From an archaeon (GTDB lineage Archaea; Thermoproteota; Nitrososphaeria; Conexivisphaerales; UBA164), in assembly GCA_021792955.1 (NCBI GenBank), contig JAJYTP010000001.1, positions 67,044 through 131,043 on the forward strand: a stretch of 64,000 nucleotides of DNA, read 5' to 3'. Numbering within the stretch: the first letter of the stretch is position 1; every line of letters starts with the position of its first letter. The notes below the pieces were generated by a model, which had not been told where the DNA came from, did not search any database, and saw only the letters and a program-made list of their open reading frames with translations. The position numbers and the translations under genes were made by a program. Positions 27,039 through 36,047 of this stretch are shown one piece after another.

Positions 27039-27560
27039 ATGGCAGAAGTTAAGCTAAACCCGATGAAGACGATAAGGCTGGAGAAGGTGGTCCTTAACAT
27101 AGCCGTAGGCGCGGCGGGTGAGAGGCTGGAAAAGGCAGCAAAGGTCCTGAAGGACCTTACTGGTCAGGAGCCAGCGCTCAGGAAGGCAAAGAAATCCGTA
27201 AGGGACTTCGGAATACACAGGGGAGAAAATATAGCCGCAATGGTTACCCTGCGGAAGTCCAGGGCCATTGAAGTGCTTAAGCAACTGGTGCAGACGAAGG
27301 GAGCGGGGATCAGCCCCTCCTCATTTGACAAGAGCGGCAATCTCGCCTTTGGCATAAGGGAGCATATAGATATCCCTGGGGCCAAGTACGATCCGGACAT
27401 AGGGATATTTGGAATGGACGTGGTAGCCCACCTTACTAAGCCGGGTTACAGGGTCCGGACAAGGAGGATGGGCCGCCCGATAGGGGAGCCACAGAGGGTG
27501 TCCAGGGAGGAAGCAATTGAGTTCTTCAAGAACAAAATTGGAGTTCAGGTGATGGAATGA
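27039..27560 (+). CDS. rpl5: Ribosomal protein uL5
   Basis: The 173-residue protein opens with [20 protein letters not shown] (residues 9-28), the archaeal L5 signature, and binds 5S rRNA. Its stop overlaps the uS14 start. Confidence 0.95.
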   Translation: MAEVKLNPMKTIRLEKVVLNIAVGAAGERLEKAAKVLKDLTGQEPALRKAKKSVRDFGIHRGENIAAMVTLRKSRAIEVLKQLVQTKGAGISPSSFDKSGNLAFGIREHIDIPGAKYDPDIGIFGMDVVAHLTKPGYRVRTRRMGRPIGEPQRVSREEAIEFFKNKIGVQVME

Positions 27561-27724
27561 TGACGAAGATCAGAAGCGGTAAGCCGAGGTACTTCGGGAA
27601 GGGAAGCCGTGCCTGCATAAGATGCGGCCAGTACGGGCCCGTCATTCAGAAATACAACCTTATGCTTTGCAGACAATGCTTTAGAGAGGTAGCCCCAAGG
27701 ATGGGGTTCAAGAAATATAGTTAG
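27557..27724 (+). CDS. rps14: Ribosomal protein uS14, zinc type
   Basis: A 55-residue gene lies between uL5 and uS8. It has the zinc-binding pair CIRCGQ ... CRQC and the AGG-poor archaeal C-terminus [12 protein letters not shown]. The start is ATG 27557 (or 27560), overlapping the rpl5 stop. Confidence 0.94.
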   Translation: MMTKIRSGKPRYFGKGSRACIRCGQYGPVIQKYNLMLCRQCFREVAPRMGFKKYS

Positions 27725-27734
27725 GGGTGAAATT

Positions 27735-28127
27735 ATGCCAGCTCGTGATGTCGTTTCAAATCTATTCTCCACGATAAAGGAGAACGAACTGAGGAACAAG
27801 AGCGAATGCCTTGTAATACCGGGCTCCAGCGTAAGCCAGCAGATACTGAGGGTGATGCAGAGGTTCGGTTTCATAGGCGAATTTGAGTATATAGATGACA
27901 GGCTAGCCTCTAAGCTCAGGATTCAACTGCTGGGCAGGATAAACAACTGTGGTTCCATAAAGCCGCACGTGCCTGTTGAGAAGGCCGGGTTCGGAAGCTG
28001 GGAAAGGAGGTATCTCCCCGCTGCCAACATAGGCATCTTAATAGTCAGCACGGACAAGGGGATTATGAGCCATTCCGAGGCAACGGAGCGTAACATAGGT
28101 GGGAGGCTTTTGGGATATGTCTACTAA
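27735..28127 (+). CDS. rps8: Ribosomal protein uS8
   Basis: The 130-residue protein has the S8 C-terminal signature GILIVSTDKGIMSHSEA. A GGGGTGA string precedes the ATG. Its stop overlaps the start of uL6. Confidence 0.95.
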   Translation: MPARDVVSNLFSTIKENELRNKSECLVIPGSSVSQQILRVMQRFGFIGEFEYIDDRLASKLRIQLLGRINNCGSIKPHVPVEKAGFGSWERRYLPAANIGILIVSTDKGIMSHSEATERNIGGRLLGYVY

Positions 28128-28659
28128 GACGGAATTAGCTTTACCGGAAGGGGTCAGCGCCAACCTAGAGGGCAGCGGCGTCCTATCGGTCAAGGGCCCC
28201 CGGGGCACCTGTAAAAAGGACTTCTCCAACATCAGGGTAAAGATTGGGCAGAGCGGTGAAGGCGACGCCAGGAGGATCACCATCGAAAGCTTCACAGATA
28301 GAAGGGATGATGTATCCATCGTCAATACAGCAAAGAAGCTTATACAGAACATGTTCAAGGGGGTCACCGCCGGATGGACGTACAGGCTGAAGGTCGCATA
28401 TTCACATTTTCCCATAACCATAACCGTCAAAGGCAATAAGGTGCAGATCGAAAACTTCTATGGTGAAAGGGTTCCGCGCACGGCATCCATAACATCATCC
28501 GATGTCAAGGTTTCAGTAAGCGGTGATGATGTAGTGGTTGAGGGCCCCTGTCTTGAAGATGTGTCGCAGACCGCAGGAAACATAGAACAGGCGACCAGGG
28601 TAAGAAGGAAGGACGTCAGGGTATTTTTGGATGGTGTATATATATATGAAAAAGCCTAA
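28117..28659 (+). CDS. rpl6: Ribosomal protein uL6
   Basis: The 180-residue protein carries the two L6 repeats, the second ending in VRRKDVRVFLDGVYIYEK. ATG 28117, with a GGGAGG string upstream, is preferred to the in-frame ATG at 28099. Confidence 0.94.
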   Translation: MSTKTELALPEGVSANLEGSGVLSVKGPRGTCKKDFSNIRVKIGQSGEGDARRITIESFTDRRDDVSIVNTAKKLIQNMFKGVTAGWTYRLKVAYSHFPITITVKGNKVQIENFYGERVPRTASITSSDVKVSVSGDDVVVEGPCLEDVSQTAGNIEQATRVRRKDVRVFLDGVYIYEKA

Positions 28660-29005
28660 GTTTTTGAGACAGGAGAGCTGGCGCTATAAGAAGCTGAAGC
28701 CGAACTGGCGTAAACCGAAGGGTATAGACAACAAGATGAGGCTACAGGAGAAGGGGTGGCCGCCCTTAGTTAAGGTGGGTTACAGGACGCCCGGCAAGGA
28801 GCGAGGGCTTCACCCGTCCGGGCTGATGGAGGTCCTGGTCCACAACGTCGATGAAATGCGCGCAGTTAATGGAAAGAAGTACGTGGCCAGGCTGGGGCGC
28901 ACCGTTGGCGTAAGGAAGCGCGCCGAAATGCTAAAGGTTGCGGAAGAAATGAACATAAGGGTCCTGAATCCGGGAAGGAGGTCAATTAAGAATGCAGCTG
29001 CGTAA
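28646..29005 (+). CDS. rpl32e: Ribosomal protein eL32
   Basis: The 119-residue protein has FLRQESWRYKKLKPNWRKPKG and the VGYRTPGKERGLHPSG motif of L32e. ATG 28646 inside the end of rpl6 is chosen because MKKPKFLRQ is the usual start; the frame is open from 28631. Confidence 0.93.
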   Translation: MKKPKFLRQESWRYKKLKPNWRKPKGIDNKMRLQEKGWPPLVKVGYRTPGKERGLHPSGLMEVLVHNVDEMRAVNGKKYVARLGRTVGVRKRAEMLKVAEEMNIRVLNPGRRSIKNAAA

Positions 29006-29405
29006 TAAGAGAATTCTGGCGGCCAAGGTCATGAAAATCGGCAAGAATAAGGTCCGGTTTGACACTAAGAGGCTGGACTCCGTAGACGAGGCCGCCTTCA
29101 CAAGGGTGGCAATAAGGAGGCTCGTAAATGACGGTTCAATATACAAGAGCAGGGAGAAGGGCCAGACCAAGGTGGGAAAGGTCAAGAAGAGGAGAGGAGA
29201 AGGGTCAAGGAAGGGTAAAAAGGGAGCTAGATTGGGAAGGAAGGAGAAATGGGTAAGCCAGGTCAGGACGCTCAGGGCCTACCTTAGGAAGCAGAAGCCC
29301 AGCGTGAACAGGGCTATGTACTGGCAGGCATATGGCAAGATCAAGGGAGGAGAAATAAGGACGATCAGGAGGCTCAAGGCGTTTATGGAGGGAAGCAACC
29401 TATGA
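28992..29405 (+). CDS. rpl19e: Ribosomal protein eL19
   Basis: The 137-residue, very basic, helical protein starts with the L19e pattern LRNKRILAAKVMKIGKNKV. It overlaps both neighbours. Confidence 0.94.
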   Translation: MQLRNKRILAAKVMKIGKNKVRFDTKRLDSVDEAAFTRVAIRRLVNDGSIYKSREKGQTKVGKVKKRRGEGSRKGKKGARLGRKEKWVSQVRTLRAYLRKQKPSVNRAMYWQAYGKIKGGEIRTIRRLKAFMEGSNL

Positions 29406-29956
29406 TATTCAGGCGAAAGATGGAGAAAAGGACCAATTACAGGAAGAGGAGGAAGATGATCCTGTCAAGGATGCCTGCGCTGTACATAAGGGTATCCAAC
29501 AAGAACATATACGCGCAGGTCCTGGTCCCCCAGGTAGTCGGCGACCGAACGGTAGTTCAGGCTAATTCAAAGGAGCTTCAGAAGGCTGGCTGGACATATG
29601 GAAGGAAGAACTTTCCGTCGGCGTATCTGGTTGGGCTGCTGATAGGCAAGAGGGCGATCAAGGGCGGCCTGAAGGAGGTGCTGTTCTATTCCGCCAACAA
29701 CGTATTCAAGGCCAAGACAAAGCTGACCGGCGTACTTAAGGGGGCTGTCGAGGCTGGATTGAAGGTGAGGTGTGACGACGGAATATTTCCTGAAGACGAT
29801 GCGGTCAATGGAGAAAGGATAGTAAAATATGCCGCCATGTTGAAGGCAAAGGGCTACAAGGGGCAGCAGTTTTCAACGGGCCTTGCCAAGGTTGAGGAGG
29901 AGGGCAAGGCAATAAAGAAGCTCAAGGATGCAATATTGAGCGGAGAAGTGAGTTAG
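29402..29956 (+). CDS. rpl18: Ribosomal protein uL18
   Basis: The 184-residue 5S rRNA-binding protein shows TNYRKRRKMILSRMPALYIR near the N-terminus and RAIKGGLKEVLFYS. The start overlaps the eL19 stop (ATGA). Confidence 0.94.
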   Translation: MIFRRKMEKRTNYRKRRKMILSRMPALYIRVSNKNIYAQVLVPQVVGDRTVVQANSKELQKAGWTYGRKNFPSAYLVGLLIGKRAIKGGLKEVLFYSANNVFKAKTKLTGVLKGAVEAGLKVRCDDGIFPEDDAVNGERIVKYAAMLKAKGYKGQQFSTGLAKVEEEGKAIKKLKDAILSGEVS

Positions 29957-29957
29957 G

Positions 29958-30572
29958 ATGATGGAAGAAAAGGGCGAATGGATTCCCAAGACGTCGCTGG
30001 GCCTGGCCGTTAAGGAGGGCAAGGTCACATCTCTTGAAGAAATCTTTGAAAGCGGAATAAAGGTGAAGGAGCCAGAGATAGTGCAGAACCTCCTTCCCGG
30101 CTTAAAGAACCTGCTGCTGGGTGTAAGGATGGTTCAAAAGCAGACCGACGCCGGGGAATTAACAAGGTTCAGCGCGGTCATCGCCGTGGGGGATAGCTCG
30201 GGCTGGTTCGGAGTTGGTCACGGTAAGGCAATGCAGACAAGGGCGGCCATAGACAAGGCCACAAGGACCGCCATACTGAACATTATACCGGTGCAACTTG
30301 GCTGCGGCAGCTGGGAGTGCAGGTGCGGCCAGCCACATTCTACCCCGGCAAAGCTGTACGGTAAGGCTGGTAGCGTCAAGATTCAGATAATACCGGGGCC
30401 CCGGGGGCTTGGCCTGGTCGCAGGGTCTACAATAAAGGACCTGCTCAGCCTGGCCGGCATCAAGGATGCGTGGACGAAGACGTCCGGCTCAACTAGCACC
30501 GACATATCCATGGCCATGGCTATATATGATGCTCTGGGGAAGGTTATCAACGTGAGGAGGACCAACAGATGA
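29958..30572 (+). CDS. rps5: Ribosomal protein uS5
   Basis: The 204-residue protein has the S5 double-stranded RNA-binding part (AVIAVGDSSGWFGVGHGKA) and a GPRGLGLVAGSTIKDLLSLAGI C-terminal domain. Two adjacent ATGs, 29958 and 29961, are possible starts. Confidence 0.95.
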   Translation: MMEEKGEWIPKTSLGLAVKEGKVTSLEEIFESGIKVKEPEIVQNLLPGLKNLLLGVRMVQKQTDAGELTRFSAVIAVGDSSGWFGVGHGKAMQTRAAIDKATRTAILNIIPVQLGCGSWECRCGQPHSTPAKLYGKAGSVKIQIIPGPRGLGLVAGSTIKDLLSLAGIKDAWTKTSGSTSTDISMAMAIYDALGKVINVRRTNR

Positions 30573-31003
30573 CTAACATCCTGATCATAAGGATCAAGGG
30601 CACGCTGAACGTCAGATATGATATGGCGGATACCCTTCAGTCCCTCAATCTGAGGAGAAAATTTAATGCTACCATAATAAGAGATTCGCCGGTCCTGAGG
30701 GGGATGCTTCAATTGGCCAAGGACTTCATAATCTGGTCCGAGGTAGACGACAAGCTGGCATTGAGGCTTTTCAAGGAAAGGGGAAGGACTACCGGGTGGA
30801 GGCGGCTCGATGAAAAGTACCTTAAGGAAAAGGGGTTGAAGGGGTTCAGCGACCTGGTAAAGAAGTTCTCTGCCGGAGAGCTCAATCCGTCGGCCTACGG
30901 TATAAAGCCGTATTTCTCGCTACCACCTCCAAAAAGGGGCTTTCCCAGGAGAAGCTATAGTGCGACCGAGCTGCTTCAGAGGATGTTGCCGGAGGGTGAA
31001 TGA
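30569..31003 (+). CDS. rpl30: Ribosomal protein uL30
   Basis: The 144-residue protein has the archaeal long-form L30 pattern (DTLQSLNLRRKFNATII, then FSLPPPKRGFPRRSY). Four-nt overlap with rps5 and rpl15. Confidence 0.93.
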   Translation: MTNILIIRIKGTLNVRYDMADTLQSLNLRRKFNATIIRDSPVLRGMLQLAKDFIIWSEVDDKLALRLFKERGRTTGWRRLDEKYLKEKGLKGFSDLVKKFSAGELNPSAYGIKPYFSLPPPKRGFPRRSYSATELLQRMLPEGE

Positions 31004-31428
31004 ACATGGCCACCAGAAATAGGAAGACGAGGAAGATGCGAGGAACGAGGACAGTCAGTTACGGGCAGGTCGGGCAGCACAGGAAGTCGGGGTCCCAAGG
31101 GGGGCACGGGATGGCCGGCCTTCACAAGCACAAATGGAGCTGGACGGTCAAGTATGCGCCTGATTACTACGGCAACCACGGTTTCACCTCCCTGCAGAGG
31201 AAGATAAAGACCTGGGTTAATCTGGATCAGCTGGATGACCTGTATAAAAGGATCGAGCCCAAGGAAAAGAAGGACGAAATGGCCCTCCTGGACCTGACCA
31301 AGCTGGGCTATCAGAAGCTGCTCGGAAGGGGAAGAGTGACAGCCCCTTACTATATCGTGGTTGACAGGATAACCGAAGAGGCTAAAAAGGGAATAGTTGA
31401 CGCCGGCGGAAAAGTAGAAGGCTCATGA
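31000..31428 (+). CDS. rpl15: Ribosomal protein uL15
   Basis: The 142-residue protein has the glycine/arginine-rich N-terminal tail of L15 (KTRKMRGTRTVSYGQVGQHR) and the L15 C-terminal domain. ATG 31000 and ATG 31006 are both possible. Confidence 0.94.
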   Translation: MNMATRNRKTRKMRGTRTVSYGQVGQHRKSGSQGGHGMAGLHKHKWSWTVKYAPDYYGNHGFTSLQRKIKTWVNLDQLDDLYKRIEPKEKKDEMALLDLTKLGYQKLLGRGRVTAPYYIVVDRITEEAKKGIVDAGGKVEGS

Positions 31429-32813
31429 GGGCTAGGGACGTAATAAGCAGGATATCATCGGTCCTACCTGAAGTTCCCAAGCCCATAAGGGCGCCAAGCT
31501 TCAACGAAAAGCTGCTGTGGACAGGGCTGGCCCTGGTCCTGTACCTCATAATGTCACAGATCCCCCTGTTCGGCGTGACGGCCTCCGCCTCAAATTCGCT
31601 TTATCTGTATCAGGTTATCTTCGCTGCCAACATAGGGACCCTGATGACGCTGGGAATAGGCCCGATCGTTACTGCCGGCCTCATAGCTCAGATACTTGCT
31701 GGCTCCGACCTGATGAAGCTGAACTTCTCCATGCCGGATGACCAGAGGTTCTTTTCGGCCTTCACGAAGGTGCTCACCTTCGTATTCATAATAGTGGAGG
31801 CCATCTTTTACATCTTCAGCGGCATACTCGGGGTTAGCGTTACGGGGAACGTAGCGCTCATAGTCATACTGGAGCTGATATTCGCAAGCATAGCCGTGTT
31901 CCTGCTGGACCAGCTGGTTCAAAAGGGATGGGGCATCGGCAGCGGCATAAGCCTGTTCATCCTGGCCGGGGTGGCCGTTCAGTTCATGCTTGATGCGTTC
32001 AGCCCCCTTCCGGTTAACGGTCAGTACTTCGGTTATGTTCCGTATGCCATAAACGAAACCATCCACAGGACGCTGAACGCGCTGTCCTTCCGGGCGGCAA
32101 GCATGCCATCGCTGGTGGGGCTGGTCAGCACCATAGGGTTCATCCTTCTGATACTGTATTTGGAGGGCGTGAGGATAGAGCTGCCGATAACTTCGACAAA
32201 GTATAAGGGCTTCAGCGGCACCTACCCGATCAAGCTGCTTTATGTTTCAAATATACCTGTCATACTCGTAGCCGCGCTCATAGCCGACCTGCAGTTCTTC
32301 GTAACCATATTGAGCAGGTACGCCAGCGTAACTCCGTACCTTTCCTGGCTTGCGGTAATGGTGAACGGGAAGGTAGAAGGCGGCATACTTTATTATATAT
32401 CGACGCCCCAGCCGCTGCCTTACACCCTACAGGATCCGCTTCAGATGACCACCTACATCCTCTTTGTCACGCTCCTGAGCGTCCTCTTTGCAAGGTTGTG
32501 GGTGGACGTCAGCGGCATGTCGGCATCCAAGGCGGCGGAGAACCTGCTGGGGTCGGAGGTGCAGGTTCCTGGCTTCCGAAGCACGAAGTCCTCCGTCACA
32601 TCCATCCTCAACAAGTATATTCCAGCTGTAACCCTCCTCAGCGGGCTGATCATAGGCATCCTGGCCTCCACTTCAGCCGTACTGGATGTATTTGGAACCG
32701 GCATAGGCATCCTGCTGGCAATAGACATATCGATCAACTATTATCAGACGCTGGTCAAGGAGCAGCTTGAAGTGATCATGCCCAGGCTTGGTGAGTTTCT
32801 TGGCAGAAAGTAG
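31425..32813 (+). CDS. secY: Protein translocase subunit SecY
   Basis: The 462-residue polytopic protein is the central channel of the Sec translocon. Landmarks are the N-terminal KPIRAPSFNEKLLWTG, the WGIGSGISLFILAGV loop and the YKGFSGTYPIKLLYVSNIPVI segment. The start overlaps rpl15 and the end overlaps adkA, the usual archaeal arrangement. Confidence 0.96.
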   Translation: MRARDVISRISSVLPEVPKPIRAPSFNEKLLWTGLALVLYLIMSQIPLFGVTASASNSLYLYQVIFAANIGTLMTLGIGPIVTAGLIAQILAGSDLMKLNFSMPDDQRFFSAFTKVLTFVFIIVEAIFYIFSGILGVSVTGNVALIVILELIFASIAVFLLDQLVQKGWGIGSGISLFILAGVAVQFMLDAFSPLPVNGQYFGYVPYAINETIHRTLNALSFRAASMPSLVGLVSTIGFILLILYLEGVRIELPITSTKYKGFSGTYPIKLLYVSNIPVILVAALIADLQFFVTILSRYASVTPYLSWLAVMVNGKVEGGILYYISTPQPLPYTLQDPLQMTTYILFVTLLSVLFARLWVDVSGMSASKAAENLLGSEVQVPGFRSTKSSVTSILNKYIPAVTLLSGLIIGILASTSAVLDVFGTGIGILLAIDISINYYQTLVKEQLEVIMPRLGEFLGRK

Positions 32814-33408
32814 AGGTCAGACCGGGGGCGGTAAGGGCAGGGTCAGGATAGTGATAGGGGGCCTGCCGGGCGTGGGAAAGACCTCCGTCCTGTCCGGCTT
32901 CGTTAAGCACCTTGATGAAAGGGGCCTCAACTACAGGGCGGTGGTGTTCGGGACGGTGATGCACGAATTAGCCAAGGAGCGTAGGCAGATCGATAGGGAT
33001 TCCATGAGGAAGCTTTCAATGGAGGACCAGAGGGAGCTGCAGGTGAAGGCGGCCGAACGTATTTCTGCCCATGATGAAGATATCGTCATCGTGGACACCC
33101 ATTACCTGGTCAGGACCCCCGATGGTTTCTACGCAGGGCTCCCGTCATACGTGATCGACAGGCTGCATCCGTCGCATCTGGTTTTCATATATGCCAGGCC
33201 TGAGGATATAATCAAAAGGAGGTTGAACGACAAGGCCAGAATGAGGGATGATGAAACGGTAGGGATGCTTGAGGAGGAGCTATTCTACACCAAATCATAC
33301 CTTGCGGTTGCCTCAGCCCAGTCCGGAGCGGAGGTCATAATGATAGAGAACGAGGAAGGGATGCTTGAGAAAACTATAAAAGCCCTTATGGAGCGATTGC
33401 ATCTATGA
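32788..33408 (+). CDS. adkA: Adenylate kinase, archaeal type
   Basis: The 206-residue enzyme has the P-loop GGLPGVGKTSVL near residue 23 and the archaeal AdkA motifs VDTHYLVRTPDGFYAGLP and ARPEDIIKRR. It interconverts ATP+AMP and 2 ADP. The frame opens at TTG 32788 inside secY; GTG 32791 is also possible. The N-terminal ~15 residues are not conserved. Confidence 0.93.
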   Translation: MVSFLAESRGQTGGGKGRVRIVIGGLPGVGKTSVLSGFVKHLDERGLNYRAVVFGTVMHELAKERRQIDRDSMRKLSMEDQRELQVKAAERISAHDEDIVIVDTHYLVRTPDGFYAGLPSYVIDRLHPSHLVFIYARPEDIIKRRLNDKARMRDDETVGMLEEELFYTKSYLAVASAQSGAEVIMIENEEGMLEKTIKALMERLHL

Positions 33409-33887
33409 TACTGCAGGTAATGCCATATTCGACCCTGTTCATACTGGCCATCACCATTGCCATGGCATTCGTATCCAACATCACGATCAAGAAGACGGTT
33501 GACATAAAGCATTCCAATGAGGTCATGAAGACGTACAACGAATTCCTCAAGGAGTACAGGGCCGTCACCTCATCAGGGGACAAAGAGAAGATAGAGAAGA
33601 TGCAAAAGAAGCAGAAGCAGATCCAGGACTCCATGATGAAGGTGCAATGGGACAGGATGAAGGTCAGCTTTTACTTCCTTATACCGTTCCTGATAATATT
33701 CTACGCCCTCAGCTACTTCTTTGGCAGCGCAACGGTGGCGCTGTCGCCCCTATATTTCTCCATATTCTACTTCAAGGCCACGGCACACGTAGGGCTGCTC
33801 TATGGAATGAACTTCATAACCTGGTACATACTGGTCTCCTTCTTTACCAACCTGCTGCTGAGCAAGCTCATGGGCACGATGCCTTAA
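33405..33887 (+). CDS. DUF106 membrane protein (Oxa1/EMC3-like superfamily)
   Basis: The 160-residue protein has an N-terminal helix, a charged cytosolic coiled-coil region (residues ~30-75, rich in Lys/Glu/Gln) and two or three more helices. This is the archaeal DUF106 topology; the family is related to Oxa1/YidC, Get1 and EMC3 insertases. Its place after secY and adkA is the usual one and supports a role in membrane protein insertion. Confidence 0.88.
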   Translation: MILQVMPYSTLFILAITIAMAFVSNITIKKTVDIKHSNEVMKTYNEFLKEYRAVTSSGDKEKIEKMQKKQKQIQDSMMKVQWDRMKVSFYFLIPFLIIFYALSYFFGSATVALSPLYFSIFYFKATAHVGLLYGMNFITWYILVSFFTNLLLSKLMGTMP

Positions 33888-33971
33888 GGGGCCGGGCCCA
33901 AGTCGTATTGGCTGGCGCAGGATTGAATCAATACGGTTATATATTTTGCACATGGACGATGTCCGAGGAAG

Positions 33972-34889
33972 ATGAGTTCAAACTCGGTCGTAGTTTCTGG
34001 GTCCTCCAACAGGGCTCTCGCATATAGGATAGCTGCAGCCCTGGGCGCGGAGAATGGGCAGGTGGAGATCAGGAAGTTTCCTGATAATGAAAAGTACGTC
34101 AGGATAGCCTCTGACGTGAAGGGCAGGTCCGTGGTGCTGGTCCAGTCCATGGCCTTTAACCCCGATGAGTATCTTGTAGAAAGCATATTGATGACGGCAG
34201 CCCTAAAGGGGGCGGGAGCGAAGGCCGTTATTGCGGCCATACCCTACCTTGCATATGCCAGGCAGGATGAAAAGTTCAAGGAAGGGGAGGTCGTGAGCAT
34301 CGAACTGGTGGCCAAGATGCTGAGGAGCTCGGGCGTTGACGGGTTGATCACGGTGGATGCCCACAGGCACAGGATAATAGACTTCAGTTCCATATTCGGC
34401 GGCCCCTCGATAGATGTATCAGTTATGCCCCAGCTGGGCAGATACGCCATCCAGGCCGGGTTCGCTGATTCCAACACCGTGGTGATAGGGCCCGATGGAG
34501 AAGCTGAACCGTGGGCCGCGAGCGCGGCGCAGTCGATGAACGTTAAGGATTATGCGGCCCTGAAGAAGAAGAGGTTCGGCGACGAGGAAGTCAAGGTGGT
34601 CACCACCAGGGATATCCCGTTAAAGGGGAGGAGGGTACTGATAGTCGACGATATAATAAGCACTGGCGCCACCATAGTCGAGGCTTCCAAGCTGCTAAAG
34701 GAATCCGGTGCCGGCCAGATATCCGTTGGATGCGCCCACGGGATATATGTAAGCGACGCCCTGTATAAAATCTATAAGGAGGGGATAACCAACGTTTTCA
34801 GCAGCGACAGCGTGCCCAACCAGACAACGAGGGTCTCCGTGGCCCAGCCGATAGCTGACGGAGTGAAGGCCATATTAAAGGAACTTTAG
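33972..34889 (+). CDS. prs: Ribose-phosphate pyrophosphokinase
   Basis: The 305-residue enzyme makes PRPP from ribose-5-phosphate and ATP. It has FPDNEKYVRI, AIPYLAYARQDEKFKEGE, the DAHRHRIIDFS metal-binding region and the PRPP loop VLIVDDIISTGATI. A strong TATA box (GGTTATATATTTTGC, 33935-33949) about 28 nt upstream suggests a near-leaderless start. The last base of its TAG stop is also the first base of the downstream tRNA-Pro. Confidence 0.95.
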   Translation: MSSNSVVVSGSSNRALAYRIAAALGAENGQVEIRKFPDNEKYVRIASDVKGRSVVLVQSMAFNPDEYLVESILMTAALKGAGAKAVIAAIPYLAYARQDEKFKEGEVVSIELVAKMLRSSGVDGLITVDAHRHRIIDFSSIFGGPSIDVSVMPQLGRYAIQAGFADSNTVVIGPDGEAEPWAASAAQSMNVKDYAALKKKRFGDEEVKVVTTRDIPLKGRRVLIVDDIISTGATIVEASKLLKESGAGQISVGCAHGIYVSDALYKIYKEGITNVFSSDSVPNQTTRVSVAQPIADGVKAILKEL

Positions 34890-34964
34890 GGGCTGTGGGC
34901 TAGCATGGTCTACGCTACCAGCCTTGGGCGCTGGTGATCGGCGGTTCAAATCCGCCCAGCCCCA
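34889..34964 (+). tRNA. tRNA-Pro (anticodon UGG)
   Basis: The acceptor GGGGCTG pairs with CAGCCCC, followed by discriminator A. The anticodon arm CCAGC-CTTGGGC-GCTGG has TGG at 34925-34927. The T-arm has GGTTCAAAT. No intron and no encoded CCA are seen. The tRNA begins on the last base of the prs stop codon and is probably cut out of the prs transcript. Confidence 0.94.
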
Positions 34965-34995
34965 CTTCTGCATGCCCTGAAGGAGGAAACACATC

Positions 34996-36024
34996 GTGCA
35001 GGATAAAGGGGGGAAGGCGCCCTCCGATAGAGGATACAGAAGAGGCCAGAGGGCCTATGTCATCCTTGGCGGCATGCTTGTCATCCTTCCAGAGCTCCTG
35101 GTCGTCCTATTGGGATCAAGCGACCCCGTTTTATCCACGCTTTCCGCCGTTTTAACCTCAACCGTCCTCCTGTCGCTATATTCCCTATTTTATTTCAGGA
35201 CGGAGAGGAAATACCGTGGGGTAAGCGCTACCTTAACGGACTACTTCAGGTCGGGCCTTCCCCTTTACGTCATATCGAACATCCTGATATTCTTCACCAT
35301 TGGCATGATATACCTGCTTCCGAGGTTAGGGTTTGCCACCATAATATACGTGGATGCGGTTTTTGCACCCATGTACCTGGTACTCGCCAGGTTTCCCATT
35401 GGCCTTCGCATGGGGCAGAGGGCCGAGCCGTTAACTGACACGAAGATACTGTCTGCTGCAGGGGAAATGGCTCAGAGGATGGATGTTGATAATGTAAAAC
35501 TGTATACCGTTGACTGGAGGAGGTTCAGGACGGCCAACGCCTTTCAGGTGGGCCCTAGGCGCTTTTCGATCTATGTATCAAACTACCTGCTGGATAACCT
35601 GTCTTCAGAGGAGGTGAATGCGGTACTGGCCCACGAGCTGGCTCACGCGAAGAAGAGGCACGTCATGAAATCCATGGCCCTGATATTCTTTCCGACCATC
35701 GTTGAGATGAACGTGCTCGTGCTGGGCTACGTCATAACGCAGACTAACCTGGTGCTAGGGTCGATCGTCTTTGCAGCCGGCTTCGCGGCCATATTTCTGG
35801 AGCCACGGATTGCCTTCCGTTTTCAGAGGAGGTTTGAACTTGAGGCTGACATGATCGCTGTCCGGACCATGGGGGACGGTCGACCGCTGATAAGCGCCCT
35901 GGAGAAGCTTTCAGCTCTGAACCTGGTCCCTGGCGGCAGGCGGTCTAGAACCCATCCCTCCGTTATCGAGCGGATAAGGAGGATCGAGCAGCTAAGTGAA
36001 GGTGACCTCGCAAATGTTAAATAA
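34996..36024 (+). CDS. htpX: HtpX-like M48 zinc metalloprotease
   Basis: The 342-residue membrane protein has four or more hydrophobic segments and the zinc motif AHELAHAKKRH near residue 215, with a distal ELEAD glutamate near residue 283. It should degrade damaged membrane proteins with its active site facing the cytoplasm. The start is GTG 34996, 31 nt after tRNA-Pro. RTHPSVIERIRRIEQL at the C-terminus is typical of the family. Confidence 0.92.
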   Translation: MQDKGGKAPSDRGYRRGQRAYVILGGMLVILPELLVVLLGSSDPVLSTLSAVLTSTVLLSLYSLFYFRTERKYRGVSATLTDYFRSGLPLYVISNILIFFTIGMIYLLPRLGFATIIYVDAVFAPMYLVLARFPIGLRMGQRAEPLTDTKILSAAGEMAQRMDVDNVKLYTVDWRRFRTANAFQVGPRRFSIYVSNYLLDNLSSEEVNAVLAHELAHAKKRHVMKSMALIFFPTIVEMNVLVLGYVITQTNLVLGSIVFAAGFAAIFLEPRIAFRFQRRFELEADMIAVRTMGDGRPLISALEKLSALNLVPGGRRSRTHPSVIERIRRIEQLSEGDLANVK

Positions 36025-36047
36025 CCACGGATCAATGGTAAAAAAAG

